Below are positions 17,619 through 26,628 of a stretch of DNA of 33,686 nucleotides, one piece after another. Positions within the stretch are counted from its first letter, which is position 1. The number at the start of each line of letters is the position of its first letter. A program made the translations under genes and the position numbers. Below the pieces are notes generated by a model. That model searched no databases and was not told the DNA's origin. It saw only the letters and a list, made by a program, of their open reading frames with translations. Source of the stretch: Gammaproteobacteria bacterium (GTDB taxonomy: Bacteria > Pseudomonadota > Gammaproteobacteria > Chromatiales > Chromatiaceae); assembly GCA_024510845.1 (NCBI GenBank), contig JANEMA010000018.1, positions 1 through 33,686 of the forward strand. The letters are read 5' to 3'.

Positions 17619-20135
17619 GTGTCATACAACCCCCGTTCCAACCACTGTCACCTGTTTCGAAGACATCACCTGAGCCTCGCACTATTGTGTGCTCTGGACA
17701 TGGCCTTCTTGGTGCCGCCAGCCAAAGCCAGTGGCTGGGACTGCACGGGTGACGCCGAACACATCGGCGTTCCTTCCTCCACGAACACGTCCACTCCCCC
17801 GTGCGATCATCTGACACCACAGACAGCGGCCACGGTGAAGAATCTCACCACTCCTCCACCGGCACCACCCCAGCCTGTAACAGCAGAGCCCGCCCGCAGC
17901 CGGTCGGATACACAGCCAGCGACAACCGGCGGACAGAGTTCAGCCTCCCTCCGCAAGGGTGAACCCACCGCTTCCCCAGAGACCAGTGCGCTGCTCGATG
18001 CCGGCATCCCCTGGCAATCCTGCACCCGCCCTGCCGTCACCCCGCAGCCTGTCACCGAAAGCACCGCTGTCGAGGTCACCGCCGACAGTGCCGTGACCTC
18101 GGTAATCGACGATCAGGCCTTGTTCAGCGGCAACGTCGATCTGCTGCATGGCCATGACCACCTGCGTGCCGAACGTATTGTCTTCCAGCGCGACAGCGGG
18201 AGACTCAGCGCCAACGGCGATGTTCTGCTCAGCCGCCCCGACCTGCGCTTGGCCGCAGAACAGGTTCAATATAATCTGAACACACACCTGGGTCGTACCG
18301 AACAGACCGAATATCGACTCCCCGGCATCCTGGCACGCGGCACCGCGGAACACGCAGAGCTGACCGGCCCTGACACCGGACACTACCAACGCATCACCTA
18401 CACCACCTGCCCCCCCGGAAACGATGACTGGAAACTCAGTGCCGAGACTCTCGACATCGATACCGGAGAGGGACTGGGTACCGCGCATGATGCATGGCTG
18501 TCGTTCAAGGGAGTGCCGATGGCCTATGTGCCAGTGCTGACTTTCTCCATCGATAACCGGCGGCGCAGCGGCCTCCTGATACCCAGCCTGGGTTACAGCA
18601 ACCGTCTGGGGCTGGACCTGAGCCTGCCCTATTACTTCAACCTTGCACCCAACTACGATCTGACCCTGACCCCACGCCTGCTCGGACAACGTGGCCTGCT
18701 GCTGGGAGGAGAATTTCGTTTTCTGACCGAGACACACAAAGGACGCATCACCGCAAGCTACCTGCCGCACGACAGGCAAGGACCGGCGCAAAACTCGCGG
18801 CGAGGTGCCCTGTCGTTGAACACTGAAGGCCATTACACGCCACACCTCAGCAGCGCACTGCGTTTCAACTATGTATCGGACGAACGCTACCTGACCGATT
18901 TCGGTGCAGACCTGGAATCGACCAGCACCACGTACCTGGAACGCACCGCTGAACTCCGCTATGCCAGCGACCGCTGGCAAGCGCTGGCACGGGTACAGGA
19001 ATTTCAGACCATCGATCCCTTGTTGCCACGGGCCAGTCGTCCCTATGCCCGCCTGCCACAACTGCGGCTGGCCTTCGCCGACGTTGCCACCAACGTGCCG
19101 CTGCATTACGGCCTGGATGCCGAATATGTCCACTTTCGGAAGTCCGGTGGCTTCGTCGAGGGTGACCGACTGGATCTGTACCCAACTCTCAGCCTGCCTC
19201 GGCAGACCGATTTCTACCACTTGGTCCCCAGAGCCAGCCTGCGCTACACCCGCTATCACCTCCACAACCAGACACCGGGGCTGAGCAGCAATCCCGACCG
19301 GCTCACCCCCATCCTGAGCCTGGATGGTGGACTCTATTTCGATCGCACCACCCAGTGGTTCGGACAGGCCGCAACCCAGACACTGGAACCCAGGCTCTAC
19401 TACCTGTACGCTCCGTACCGCGAGCAGGGTGACATCCCCTTGTTCGATACCAGAGAGTACGACTTCGGCCTCGATGCGCTGTTCCGGGACAACCGCTTTA
19501 CCGGACCTGACCGGCAGGGCGACGCCAACCGGCTGGGCCTGGCACTGACCAGCCGCATTCGGAACGACAGTGGTCGTGAGCTGGCTCGTGCCAGCATCGG
19601 GCAGGTGCTCTACCTGGCCGATCGCAGGGTGCAATTGCCCGGCACGCCGCCTGCCACTGACGGCAACTCTGCAATGATCGGCGAGCTGAGCGTACGATTG
19701 GGTAACGACTGGCGCGTGCGCGGAGGGCTGCAATGGAATCCCAACAGTGACACGATCGAACAGGCGCTGGCCCAGTTCAGCTATCGGCAGGACGACGAGC
19801 GGGTGATCAACCTGGCCTACCGGCTGCGCGACGGCCTGTCCACACACACCGATCTTGGCCTGATCTGGCCCATCGGCGAACGCACCCGGGCGATCGCCCG
19901 CTGGAACTACTCACTCAGTGAGGGCCGCAACCTCGACGCCCTTGCCGGCATTGAGTATGGCAATTGCTGCTGGCGGTTGCGTGCCTTGGTACGCCAGCAG
20001 GTCACCGGACCCGGGAATACCCAAGACCTGTCCTTCCTGTTGCAACTCGAACTCAACGGCCTGGGTAAACTGGGCGACAACATCGATGCCCTGTTGAAGA
20101 GCGGCATCTACGGCTATCACAGAGACGATGACTAG
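17619..20135 (+). CDS. lptD: LPS-assembly protein LptD
   Basis: LptD is the outer-membrane beta-barrel that, with LptE, inserts lipopolysaccharide into the outer leaflet. The 838-residue precursor has an N-terminal signal sequence ending near PAKAS, a long Pro/Thr-rich linker, an OstA/LptA-like jellyroll at about 140-260 (SGNVDLLHGHDHLRAERIVF, key part DHLRAERIVF) and a C-terminal barrel. The disulfide cysteines are present: C42 after the signal, C264 at the jellyroll end, and the pair C783-C784 in YGNCCWRLR. The start is a GTG with a weak ribosome site; an internal ATG at 17700 would give a poorer signal peptide. It leads an operon with surA and pdxA. Confidence 0.96.
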   Translation: MSYNPRSNHCHLFRRHHLSLALLCALDMAFLVPPAKASGWDCTGDAEHIGVPSSTNTSTPPCDHLTPQTAATVKNLTTPPPAPPQPVTAEPARSRSDTQPATTGGQSSASLRKGEPTASPETSALLDAGIPWQSCTRPAVTPQPVTESTAVEVTADSAVTSVIDDQALFSGNVDLLHGHDHLRAERIVFQRDSGRLSANGDVLLSRPDLRLAAEQVQYNLNTHLGRTEQTEYRLPGILARGTAEHAELTGPDTGHYQRITYTTCPPGNDDWKLSAETLDIDTGEGLGTAHDAWLSFKGVPMAYVPVLTFSIDNRRRSGLLIPSLGYSNRLGLDLSLPYYFNLAPNYDLTLTPRLLGQRGLLLGGEFRFLTETHKGRITASYLPHDRQGPAQNSRRGALSLNTEGHYTPHLSSALRFNYVSDERYLTDFGADLESTSTTYLERTAELRYASDRWQALARVQEFQTIDPLLPRASRPYARLPQLRLAFADVATNVPLHYGLDAEYVHFRKSGGFVEGDRLDLYPTLSLPRQTDFYHLVPRASLRYTRYHLHNQTPGLSSNPDRLTPILSLDGGLYFDRTTQWFGQAATQTLEPRLYYLYAPYREQGDIPLFDTREYDFGLDALFRDNRFTGPDRQGDANRLGLALTSRIRNDSGRELARASIGQVLYLADRRVQLPGTPPATDGNSAMIGELSVRLGNDWRVRGGLQWNPNSDTIEQALAQFSYRQDDERVINLAYRLRDGLSTHTDLGLIWPIGERTRAIARWNYSLSEGRNLDALAGIEYGNCCWRLRALVRQQVTGPGNTQDLSFLLQLELNGLGKLGDNIDALLKSGIYGYHRDDD

Positions 20136-21435
20136 ACTCCAATACTTCCTGTCGATTTCCCTGATCCTTCTGACCGGCGGCGTGCCGCAGGCCGCCCAAC
20201 TGCTCGACCGCATCGTGGCAGTGGCCGGAGACAACATGGTGACGCTCGGTGAGCTGCGCGAAAAGGCCCGCGAGCTGGCCGGTGAATTACAACACAGCAG
20301 TCCCGATTCGGCGCCCAGCGAACAGCAGATCGTCAACAGCGCACTGGAGAAACTGATCCTCGACAAGCTGCAACTGGCCGAGGCACAACGCCTGGGAATC
20401 ACCGCCGACGACAAGACGCTGGACGAGGCCATCTCACGCATCGCCGCAAAAAACCAGCTCAATGTGGCGCAATTGCGTGAGGCGCTGGCCAGCGAGGGCG
20501 TATCCTTCGAGCAGTTCCGCAACAAGATACGAAACCAGATCATCATCTCGCGCCTGATCAACCGCGAGGTTACTCGCCGCATCCAGGTCTCGAAATCCGA
20601 GATCGACCAGTATCTGTCACGCGAAGCCGCCGCGCCCGACGACAAACGCGAAGTGCACCTGATGCACATTCTGATAGCCACGCCAGACGGAGCCTCGACC
20701 AGGCAAATCGCTCAGGCACGAACTCATGCCACCGAGGCCCGAAAAAAACTCGAACAGAACGCAGATTTCGCCAGCGTGGCACGTGAATATTCCGATGCCC
20801 GCAACGCCATCCGGGGAGGTGACCTCGGCTGGGTCCGCCTGGGACAGCTGACTCCGACAATAGCCGAGATGGTCTCCAAGGCCAATGGAGGTGAGGTGAT
20901 CGGTCCCTTTCGCAGCGGCGCGGGCTTTCACCTGCTGAAGATCGTGAAGTTTCGGAGCAGCAAACCGAAAGAGCGGCACCTCGTCCCGCAGACCCACGCA
21001 CGCCATATCCTGATCCGTACCGACGAAGTGACCTCTGACACCGACGCCCGCCAGCGTCTCGAGCAACTCGCCACGCGGATACGCAACAGCGAAGATTTTT
21101 CCACCCTCGCACGCTCCCACTCCCAGGACCAGGGTTCGGCCATCAAGGGCGGCGACCTGGGATGGATCAGCCCGGGCAGTATGGTGCCCGAGTTCGAGGA
21201 AAAGCTGACCACCACCCCGGTGGGACAGGTGAGTGAACCCTTCAAGAGCCGCTTCGGCTGGCACATCGTTCAGGTACTCGGCAAACGCCAGCACGACGAG
21301 ACCGAAAAGGCGCGCCGACTGGCGGCAGAAAAGGCGATTCGCGAACGCAAGGCACGTGAAGCGACCGAGCAATACCTGCGCCACCTGCGCAACGAGGCCT
21401 TCGTAAAGATCCACTTCGATGATCCGGACACATGA
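20128..21435 (+). CDS. surA: Periplasmic chaperone/peptidyl-prolyl isomerase SurA
   Basis: SurA escorts unfolded outer-membrane proteins, including LptD, across the periplasm. The 435-residue protein has a signal peptide ending QAA, an N-terminal chaperone module ([13 protein letters not shown] through about residue 170) and two parvulin domains. The first begins near VHLMHILIA with [12 protein letters not shown], the second at [12 protein letters not shown] with [18 protein letters not shown] basic C-terminal helix closes the chaperone module. The start overlaps the lptD end by eight bases and the stop overlaps pdxA by four. Confidence 0.97.
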   Translation: MTRLQYFLSISLILLTGGVPQAAQLLDRIVAVAGDNMVTLGELREKARELAGELQHSSPDSAPSEQQIVNSALEKLILDKLQLAEAQRLGITADDKTLDEAISRIAAKNQLNVAQLREALASEGVSFEQFRNKIRNQIIISRLINREVTRRIQVSKSEIDQYLSREAAAPDDKREVHLMHILIATPDGASTRQIAQARTHATEARKKLEQNADFASVAREYSDARNAIRGGDLGWVRLGQLTPTIAEMVSKANGGEVIGPFRSGAGFHLLKIVKFRSSKPKERHLVPQTHARHILIRTDEVTSDTDARQRLEQLATRIRNSEDFSTLARSHSQDQGSAIKGGDLGWISPGSMVPEFEEKLTTTPVGQVSEPFKSRFGWHIVQVLGKRQHDETEKARRLAAEKAIRERKAREATEQYLRHLRNEAFVKIHFDDPDT

Positions 21436-22433
21436 CCCCCTGCCCTCTGGCGATCACACCGGGTGAACCTGCCGGCATCGGGCCCGACCTGGTCGCGCAG
21501 ATCGCGCAAACTGCCTGGGACCGTCCGCTGGTAGCGGTTGCCGATCCTTCCTTGCTGAAAGAGCGCGCCGAGCACCTCGGCCTGCCGTTGACTCTGCTAC
21601 CCTTCGAGGACGGCACCTCACTTTCTCCTGCCGGCACCATCTATGTGCAACCGATCCCCCTTCGCCATACGGTACAACCCGGTCGGATCGACCCGGCCAA
21701 TGCCGCCTATGTCCTGGAGACCCTGGAAACGGCGACCAGAGGCTGCCTCGAAGGCCGGTTCACCGGGCTGGTGACCGGTCCGGTGCACAAGGGAGTGATC
21801 AACGCGGCCGGCATCCCCTTTACCGGACACACGGAACTCCTCGCCGGGATCACCGGCGGCCACCCGGTGATGATGCTCGCCTGCCCCGGCCTGCGCGTGG
21901 CGCTGGCCACCACCCACCTGCCACTGCGCGAGGTTGCCGATGCAATCACCCCCGAACGGCTGGAGTCGGTCCTTCGGGTACTGCATGACGACCTGTGTGG
22001 GCGCTTCGACATCGAGAGGCCACGCATCCTCGTCTGCGGCCTCAACCCGCATGCTGGCGAGAACGGGTACCTGGGACACGAGGAGATCGAGATCATCTCC
22101 CCGCTACTCGATCGTCTGCGCCACGCCGGTATGGATCTGTGCGGCCCCCTGCCGTCCGATACCCTGTTCACCCCGCGCCTGCTCGAAGACGCCGACGCTG
22201 TACTTGCCATGTACCACGACCAAGGCCTGCCGGTACTCAAGCACAAAGGCTTCGGACAATCGGTCAACATCACCCTCGGCCTGCCCATCGTGCGTACCTC
22301 GGTCGATCACGGCACGGCACTGGAACTGGCCGGAACCGGCCGCACCGATCCCGGCAGCCTGATCGCCGCCATCGAGCAGGCATCGATAATGACAAGGACC
22401 AGGAAGATTCACCACGAAGAACACAGAGATTGA
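21432..22433 (+). CDS. pdxA: 4-hydroxythreonine-4-phosphate dehydrogenase
   Basis: PdxA oxidises 4-phosphohydroxy-L-threonine in the DXP-dependent vitamin B6 pathway. The 333-residue protein has [40 protein letters not shown] (key parts TGPVHK and FTGHTE), [26 protein letters not shown] and [18 protein letters not shown], with the conserved metal histidines in place. The ATG overlaps the surA stop (ATGA). The last residues KIHHEEHRD are not part of the family: they are the translation of the left arm of repeat copy 4, which now supplies the C-terminal tail. The enzyme core appears complete, so activity is expected. Confidence 0.96.
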   Translation: MTPCPLAITPGEPAGIGPDLVAQIAQTAWDRPLVAVADPSLLKERAEHLGLPLTLLPFEDGTSLSPAGTIYVQPIPLRHTVQPGRIDPANAAYVLETLETATRGCLEGRFTGLVTGPVHKGVINAAGIPFTGHTELLAGITGGHPVMMLACPGLRVALATTHLPLREVADAITPERLESVLRVLHDDLCGRFDIERPRILVCGLNPHAGENGYLGHEEIEIISPLLDRLRHAGMDLCGPLPSDTLFTPRLLEDADAVLAMYHDQGLPVLKHKGFGQSVNITLGLPIVRTSVDHGTALELAGTGRTDPGSLIAAIEQASIMTRTRKIHHEEHRD

Positions 22434-22515
22434 GATATCGTCGTCAGGACACGAGCCGACGGCACTCCTCGAAACTTCGGCAAATCACCACATCAATTCT
22501 CTGTCTTCCTCGTGC
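22411..22515. repeat. Inverted pair of 9-base-period repeats, copy 4
   Basis: The left arm at 22413-22430 has CACGAAGAA CACAGAGAT and lies inside the last codons of pdxA. The right arm at 22496-22515, read on the minus strand, is CACGAGGAA GACAGAGAA. The pair sits between the convergent pdxA and oxidoreductase genes. A CGTCG / CGACG inverted repeat lies between the arms. Confidence 0.75.
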
Positions 22516-22559
22516 CGAGGGTTTCTTCTGCCCCGGCGCTCATCCATCTCCTCACTGTT

Positions 22560-23504
22560 TCAGGGAACCGAGGAAGCTTCGATCTTCTCCTTGACCTGCA
22601 ACGCCACATCCAGCGCGCGCAGGCCGGTCTCGCCACCGACCAACGGTGACTCGCCCGTACGTATGGATTGTACGAAAGCGTCGATCTCCGCATCCAGCGG
22701 CTTGACTGGCTCGATCGCCACCCGCCCGGTGACGATCTCCGGCCATTCCGCACCGTCCTTCTGCTGCGGATAGACGACATCCAGGGACTGTTCGATGAAA
22801 TCGAGCGACTGGTAACGATGGTGCTCGAACACACGGATACGCCGCATGCGCTCACGCGAGACCCGGCTGGCGATCACATTGGCGACCGCGCCGTTGGCAA
22901 ATTCCAGGCGCGCATTCGCAATGTCCAGATGATCGGTCAGCACCGCAGCACCCACAGCCGAGATATGCCGGATCTCACTATCGATCAGCGACAGCACGAT
23001 ATCGATGTCATGGATCATCAGATCGGAGATGACATCAACATCGGTGGCACGCGCCACGAAGGGGCTCATGCGATGCGCCTCGATGAAGCGCGGCGATTCG
23101 ATGCGTTCGGCCAACGCCATCACCCCTGCATTGAAGCGCTCGAGGTGCCCGATCTGCAATACCACACCGGCCTCGCGAGCCAGGCGTACGATCTCACCCC
23201 CCTGCCCGACAGTGGAAGCTATGGGCTTCTCCAGCAACACATGGCGCCCAGCCTGCAAAAAGGGACGGGCCACCTCGAGGTGAACCGTGGTGGGCACCAC
23301 GATGCTCACCGCCTCGACCCGCTCGAGCAGAGCACCGATGTTCTCGAATACGGCACAACCGGTCTCTTCGGCCACCTTGCGGGCCGTCTGTACATTGGTA
23401 TCGACCACGCCGACCAGTTCGACCCCCGGATGTCGTGCATGGATCAAGGCATGAAAATGCCCCAGATAGCCGACACCGACCACCCCGACAGCAAGTTTCG
23501 CCAC
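22560..23504 (-). CDS. Gfo/Idh/MocA-family NAD(P)-dependent oxidoreductase (GnnA-like)
   Basis: A 314-residue cytoplasmic dehydrogenase. The N-terminus has a Rossmann motif GVVGVGYLGHFHA and an acidic VVDTN at the end of the second strand, which favours NAD. EKPIAST is the family catalytic-lysine segment. LQIGHLERFNAGV resembles GnnA, the UDP-GlcNAc 3-dehydrogenase that prepares amide-linked lipid A in some proteobacteria; no GnnB-type aminotransferase lies nearby, so the substrate is uncertain. The start is the GTG at 23504, eight bases after a GGAGG site; the open frame upstream is not protein-like. It replaces rsmA at this position of the conserved cluster. Confidence 0.85.
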   Translation of the reverse strand: MAKLAVGVVGVGYLGHFHALIHARHPGVELVGVVDTNVQTARKVAEETGCAVFENIGALLERVEAVSIVVPTTVHLEVARPFLQAGRHVLLEKPIASTVGQGGEIVRLAREAGVVLQIGHLERFNAGVMALAERIESPRFIEAHRMSPFVARATDVDVISDLMIHDIDIVLSLIDSEIRHISAVGAAVLTDHLDIANARLEFANGAVANVIASRVSRERMRRIRVFEHHRYQSLDFIEQSLDVVYPQQKDGAEWPEIVTGRVAIEPVKPLDAEIDAFVQSIRTGESPLVGGETGLRALDVALQVKEKIEASSVP

Positions 23505-23568
23505 TAGTAGCGCCTCCGAATCTGGAAAGGACGGAAGGGTATCAGAAAGCAGACGGGAAGCATCTGGG

Positions 23569-23590
23569 AAAAAGGGCCATCCCTGGCCCC
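23569..23590 (-). terminator. Rho-independent terminator on the minus strand
   Basis: On the minus strand GGGCCA-GGGA-TGGCCC is followed by TTTTTCCC. It lies 65 bases upstream of the oxidoreductase start and directly after the end of the unidentified membrane-protein remnant, so it probably belonged to that gene. Confidence 0.65.
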
Positions 23591-23605
23591 TATGCAGGAA
23601 GAAAC

Positions 23606-23950
23606 TCAGAGGGAGAAAATGATCCAGAGGCCCAGTGTGAACGAAGAAGCCACGACACGGCAAAGCCGTGCCATGCGTACCTTGCGAACAATGCGACCAT
23701 CAACGCAAGTATCGACGATCTGTATCAGGGAGCTGCAGGAGGCCAGCTGCTGATATTTGGCGCTGTCACCCAGGGTCACACGCCGCGAAGGTCAGCAGAA
23801 GCTGATGGAGACCACCATCACCACGACACCGAACAGATCGGGGTGCCCGCCGATGGTGGCCGGGAGAGAAACGGCGGTCGGCATCAGGACTGGTTGTCTT
23901 TGCTTCCCGCCGTCGGCCGACTCCTCGGCAATCCCGGCGGCCTTTAGCAG
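23606..23950 (-). pseudogene. Unidentified membrane-protein remnant
   Basis: The minus strand keeps one reading frame from about 23950 to the stop at 23606, broken by a single in-frame TGA near 23792. The upper part contains VLMPTAVSLPATIGGH and a hydrophobic FGVVVMVVSISF; the lower part contains LGDSAKYQQLASC and a hydrophobic SSFTLGLWIIFSL end. The terminator at 23569-23590 follows directly. I do not recognise the family. Its 5' end merges with the transposase remnant, so it was probably cut by the element. Confidence 0.35.
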
Positions 23951-24112
23951 GATGTTGAAAATAACCCGACTGAAGGGGCCTTTCTGGCGGCCAGCAGCGG
24001 ATGAAGCACGGCGGCTCCTGTTGTAGTCGATCTGTTCCATCCACTGGCGTTCGCTGCTAAGGGTGTGGAACGCCATCGGCAGTTGGGCACGCAGGAGCTT
24101 CTCCGGCGGGAT
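23951..24112 (-). mobile_element. Second decayed copy of the IS transposase
   Basis: On the minus strand, 24112 to about 24020 encodes PPEKLLRAQLPMAFHTLSS and WMEQIDYN, nearly identical to the remnant at 240-340. The nucleotide match between 24024-24113 and 245-335 is close over about 90 bases. A C-terminal-like piece containing SRVIFNILLKAA follows at about 23960-24000, so the whole middle of the transposase is missing. The frame is open here but cannot encode an active enzyme. Confidence 0.7.
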
Positions 24113-24491
24113 TCGACACCCGCGATTCCGTGCTGACCGTGCTGAACAGGGAATCTTGCTGAATATCCGGGCCTCGTATCGTGTCGCTTGTCCTGCTTCC
24201 TGACTTGCCGGTATCTTCCACTTCAGTCGGCGAATTCCAACAGCCTGCTAATTGCCAGATGATGGCCTTTTCGGCACGTTGCGAGGCTGTCTTGCAAGCG
24301 GCATTCCTGAGGTTCGGATCGGTGCTCGCGCACAACAGCAGGGCCATCAGCGCGATGTTACCTGCAGCGTCTACCACGTCGACATCGGCTCCGGCCAGCA
24401 GTTGCGCACCGGCATCGAGCACCCGGGCCTGGCCACCCACCAACAGAGAGACCAGCACCGTGCCTGTCAATCGTCCTTTCATACCTCGCAT
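24113..24491 (-). pseudogene. Ankyrin-repeat protein fragment
   Basis: The minus strand starting at an ATG at 24491 (or 24482, MKGRLTGTVLVSLLVGG) encodes a signal-like N-terminus. Ankyrin-like repeats follow: LLAGADVDVVDAAGNIALMALL (key part GADVDVVDAAGN) and DPNLRNAACKTASQRAEK (key part DPNLRNAACKTA). The frame then runs without a natural end into the transposase remnant at 24112, stopping at 24057. It looks like a small exported ankyrin protein truncated by IS insertion. An intact short protein of about 110 residues is possible but less likely. Confidence 0.5.
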
Positions 24492-24582
24492 ATCGGCCTG
24501 CGAGGGTGGATCTTTACGCTTGCTTTTCCCCGCGCCTGCACTTAGCGTTGGATAATCGTTGCAACCATGGCAAACTGACCGC

Positions 24583-24966
24583 ATGAACGTCGACAATACC
24601 CTCGAAATCGACATCAAGGTCGAAGTCTCCCACGTCGCGGAGCAATCCGACCCGGAGGCCCATCGTTACGCCTTTGCCTACACCATCACAATCAGCAACC
24701 TGGGACAGAAAGCCGCCCGGCTGTTGCGCCGTCGCTGGGTGATCACCGACTCGAACGGCAAGGTACAGGAGGTGCGCGGCAAGGGCGTGGTCGGCGAGCA
24801 GCCACACATCCAGCCCGGAGAGTATTTCCAGTACACCAGTGGGGCAGTCATAGAAACAGCAGTGGGTACCATGGAAGGAGTCTATGAAATGGTCACCAAC
24901 GACGGCCATGATTTTCTCGCACCCATCCCCCGCTTCACTCTTTCCATCCCCCGCACCCTGCACTGA
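24583..24966 (+). CDS. apaG: ApaG protein (Co2+/Mg2+ efflux-associated)
   Basis: A 127-residue single-domain protein with a fibronectin-like beta fold. The signatures are IKVEVSHVAEQSDPEAHRYAF (key part HRYAFAYTITISN), LLRRRWVITDSNGKVQEVRGKGVVGEQP (key parts RRRWVITD and VRGKGVVGEQP), and PGEYFQYTSGAVIETAVGTMEG (key part YTSGAVI). Length matches E. coli ApaG. Its biochemical role is unsettled; mutants affect metal tolerance. The ATG at 24583 was preferred over an upstream TTG at 24559. It lies three bases before apaH and is cotranscribed with it. Confidence 0.96.
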   Translation: MNVDNTLEIDIKVEVSHVAEQSDPEAHRYAFAYTITISNLGQKAARLLRRRWVITDSNGKVQEVRGKGVVGEQPHIQPGEYFQYTSGAVIETAVGTMEGVYEMVTNDGHDFLAPIPRFTLSIPRTLH

Positions 24967-24969
24967 GCC

Positions 24970-25812
24970 ATGGCGGTTTACGCCGTCGGTGACATCCAGG
25001 GCTGCTACGACGCACTGCGAACCGCCCTCGATGACGTAAGTTTCGAGCCCGCCCACGACCGGTTGTGGTCCGTGGGCGACCTGGTGAACCGCGGGCCGCA
25101 GTCGCTCGAAGTGTTGCGCTTCGTGCGCGGGCTGGGCGGGGCAGCGACGGTCGTACTGGGCAACCACGACCTGCACCTGCTGGCATTGGCCGCCGGGCAC
25201 GGCCTGCCGGGTAACAAGGACCATCTCGACGACATCCTCGCCGCACCAGACCGTGAAGAACTGATCGACTGGCTACGCCATTGCCCTCTGCTGCATCACG
25301 AACCCTCGCTGGACTTCAGCCTGCTTCACGCCGGACTGCCACCGCAATGGACACTTGTGGATGCCCTGGCGCATGCAAAGGAAGTGGAATCGGTGCTGCG
25401 CAGCGACGACCATCCGGCCTTTTTTGCCCGCATGTATGGCAATCAGCCGGATCGCTGTCCGGAAGAACTCGTCGGCATGGACCGCCTTCGCTTCATTACC
25501 AACTGCTTCACGCGGCTACGCTTCGTGACACCCGATGGCAGTCTGCTGCTCGAGGAAAAGGGACCACCGGGCTCGGCGAGAGATCCACAGGCCACGCCCT
25601 GGTTCGACCACCCCAGACGTGCCAGCCGCGAGACACGCATCGTCTGCGGCCACTGGTCCACCCTGGGATACATGGCGCGTCACAATGTCTGGGCCATCGA
25701 CACCGGCTGCCTCTGGGGCGGCCACCTGACCCTGCTACGCATCGACCTCTCCGAACCGCACCCCTTCACCCACGACTGTCCCTGTGCACAGAACCCGACA
25801 CACTTTGCCTGA
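24970..25812 (+). CDS. apaH: Symmetrical bis(5'-nucleosyl)-tetraphosphatase
   Basis: ApaH cleaves diadenosine tetraphosphate to two ADP and also removes Np4-type caps from RNA. The 280-residue enzyme is a calcineurin-like metallophosphatase with GDIQGC (7-12), GDLVNRGP (36-43) and GNHD (64-67), then LLHAGLPPQW and the late GHWSTLG and DTGCLWGG motifs. The length is standard. It starts three bases after the apaG stop and is convergent with speD, only six bases away. Confidence 0.97.
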   Translation: MAVYAVGDIQGCYDALRTALDDVSFEPAHDRLWSVGDLVNRGPQSLEVLRFVRGLGGAATVVLGNHDLHLLALAAGHGLPGNKDHLDDILAAPDREELIDWLRHCPLLHHEPSLDFSLLHAGLPPQWTLVDALAHAKEVESVLRSDDHPAFFARMYGNQPDRCPEELVGMDRLRFITNCFTRLRFVTPDGSLLLEEKGPPGSARDPQATPWFDHPRRASRETRIVCGHWSTLGYMARHNVWAIDTGCLWGGHLTLLRIDLSEPHPFTHDCPCAQNPTHFA

Positions 25813-25818
25813 GACGGT

Positions 25819-26628
25819 TCAGCGAACCCGGCCACAGGCGATGTTGCGCCCGTAGAAGATCTCCAGCATCTCCCGATGCAGTTTGTCGGTGATCTCACGC
25901 TGCTCGCGTGGCGGGATATCATCGGCATCGATGCCGAACAGATAGCTGTCCAGATCGAAGTCCTTAAGCATCATCTTGGTGTGAAACAGGTTCTCTTGGT
26001 ACACATTGACATCGATGATCTGGTAGCGATCGCGTGTATCCCACGCCAGGAAATTCTGGATCGAGTTGATCTTGTGATCGATGTAGTGCTTCTTGCCATT
26101 GACATCCCGGGTGAAACCGCGCACCCGATAGTCCATAGTGACAATGTCGGAATCGAAGCTGTGGATCAGGTAGTTCAACGCCTTGAGCGGTGAGATGCGC
26201 CCGCAGGTGGACACGTCGATATCCACGCGGAAGGTCGAGATCCCGTTGTCGGGATGGCTCTCGGGATAGGTGTGCACTGTGATGTGGCTCTTGTCCAAGT
26301 GTCCCGCCACAGCCTCCGGCAGAGGGCCCGGAGCCTCGGTGTTGGACAGCTCGCGCGCAGCCACTGGCTCTTCGGAGATCAGCATGGTCACGCTGGCTCC
26401 CTGAGGATCATAGTTCTGACGCGCGACATTGAGAATATTGGCACCGATGATCTCGGACACATCCTGCAGGATATGGGTCAGGCGCTCGGCATTGTAGGCC
26501 TCGTCGATGTATTCGATGTACCCCTTCACCTGTGTCGGCGTGGCGGCATAGCATATATCGTAGATATTGAAACTGAGTGTCTTGGTCAGATTGTTGAACC
26601 CGTGCAGTTTCATGCAGGAAGCACGCAT
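25819..26628 (-). CDS. speD: S-adenosylmethionine decarboxylase, E. coli type
   Basis: SpeD is a pyruvoyl enzyme that decarboxylates S-adenosylmethionine for spermidine synthesis. The 269-residue proenzyme has [19 protein letters not shown] (key part [13 protein letters not shown]), [17 protein letters not shown] with the processing serine S114, [18 protein letters not shown] (key part [11 protein letters not shown]) and a C-terminus YGRNIACG. It is the long class 1A form, not the short Thermotoga type. The start at 26628 has a GAGGTG ribosome site seven bases upstream; an ATG at 26613 would give a protein five residues shorter. It is next to OsmC and the crp remnant, as in pseudomonads. Confidence 0.96.
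   Translation of the reverse strand: MRASCMKLHGFNNLTKTLSFNIYDICYAATPTQVKGYIEYIDEAYNAERLTHILQDVSEIIGANILNVARQNYDPQGASVTMLISEEPVAARELSNTEAPGPLPEAVAGHLDKSHITVHTYPESHPDNGISTFRVDIDVSTCGRISPLKALNYLIHSFDSDIVTMDYRVRGFTRDVNGKKHYIDHKINSIQNFLAWDTRDRYQIIDVNVYQENLFHTKMMLKDFDLDSYLFGIDADDIPPREQREITDKLHREMLEIFYGRNIACGRVR

Noticed and set aside
17940..19847. 635-residue minus-strand open frame
   Set aside because: Antisense to lptD; composition and lack of motifs mark it as a shadow.
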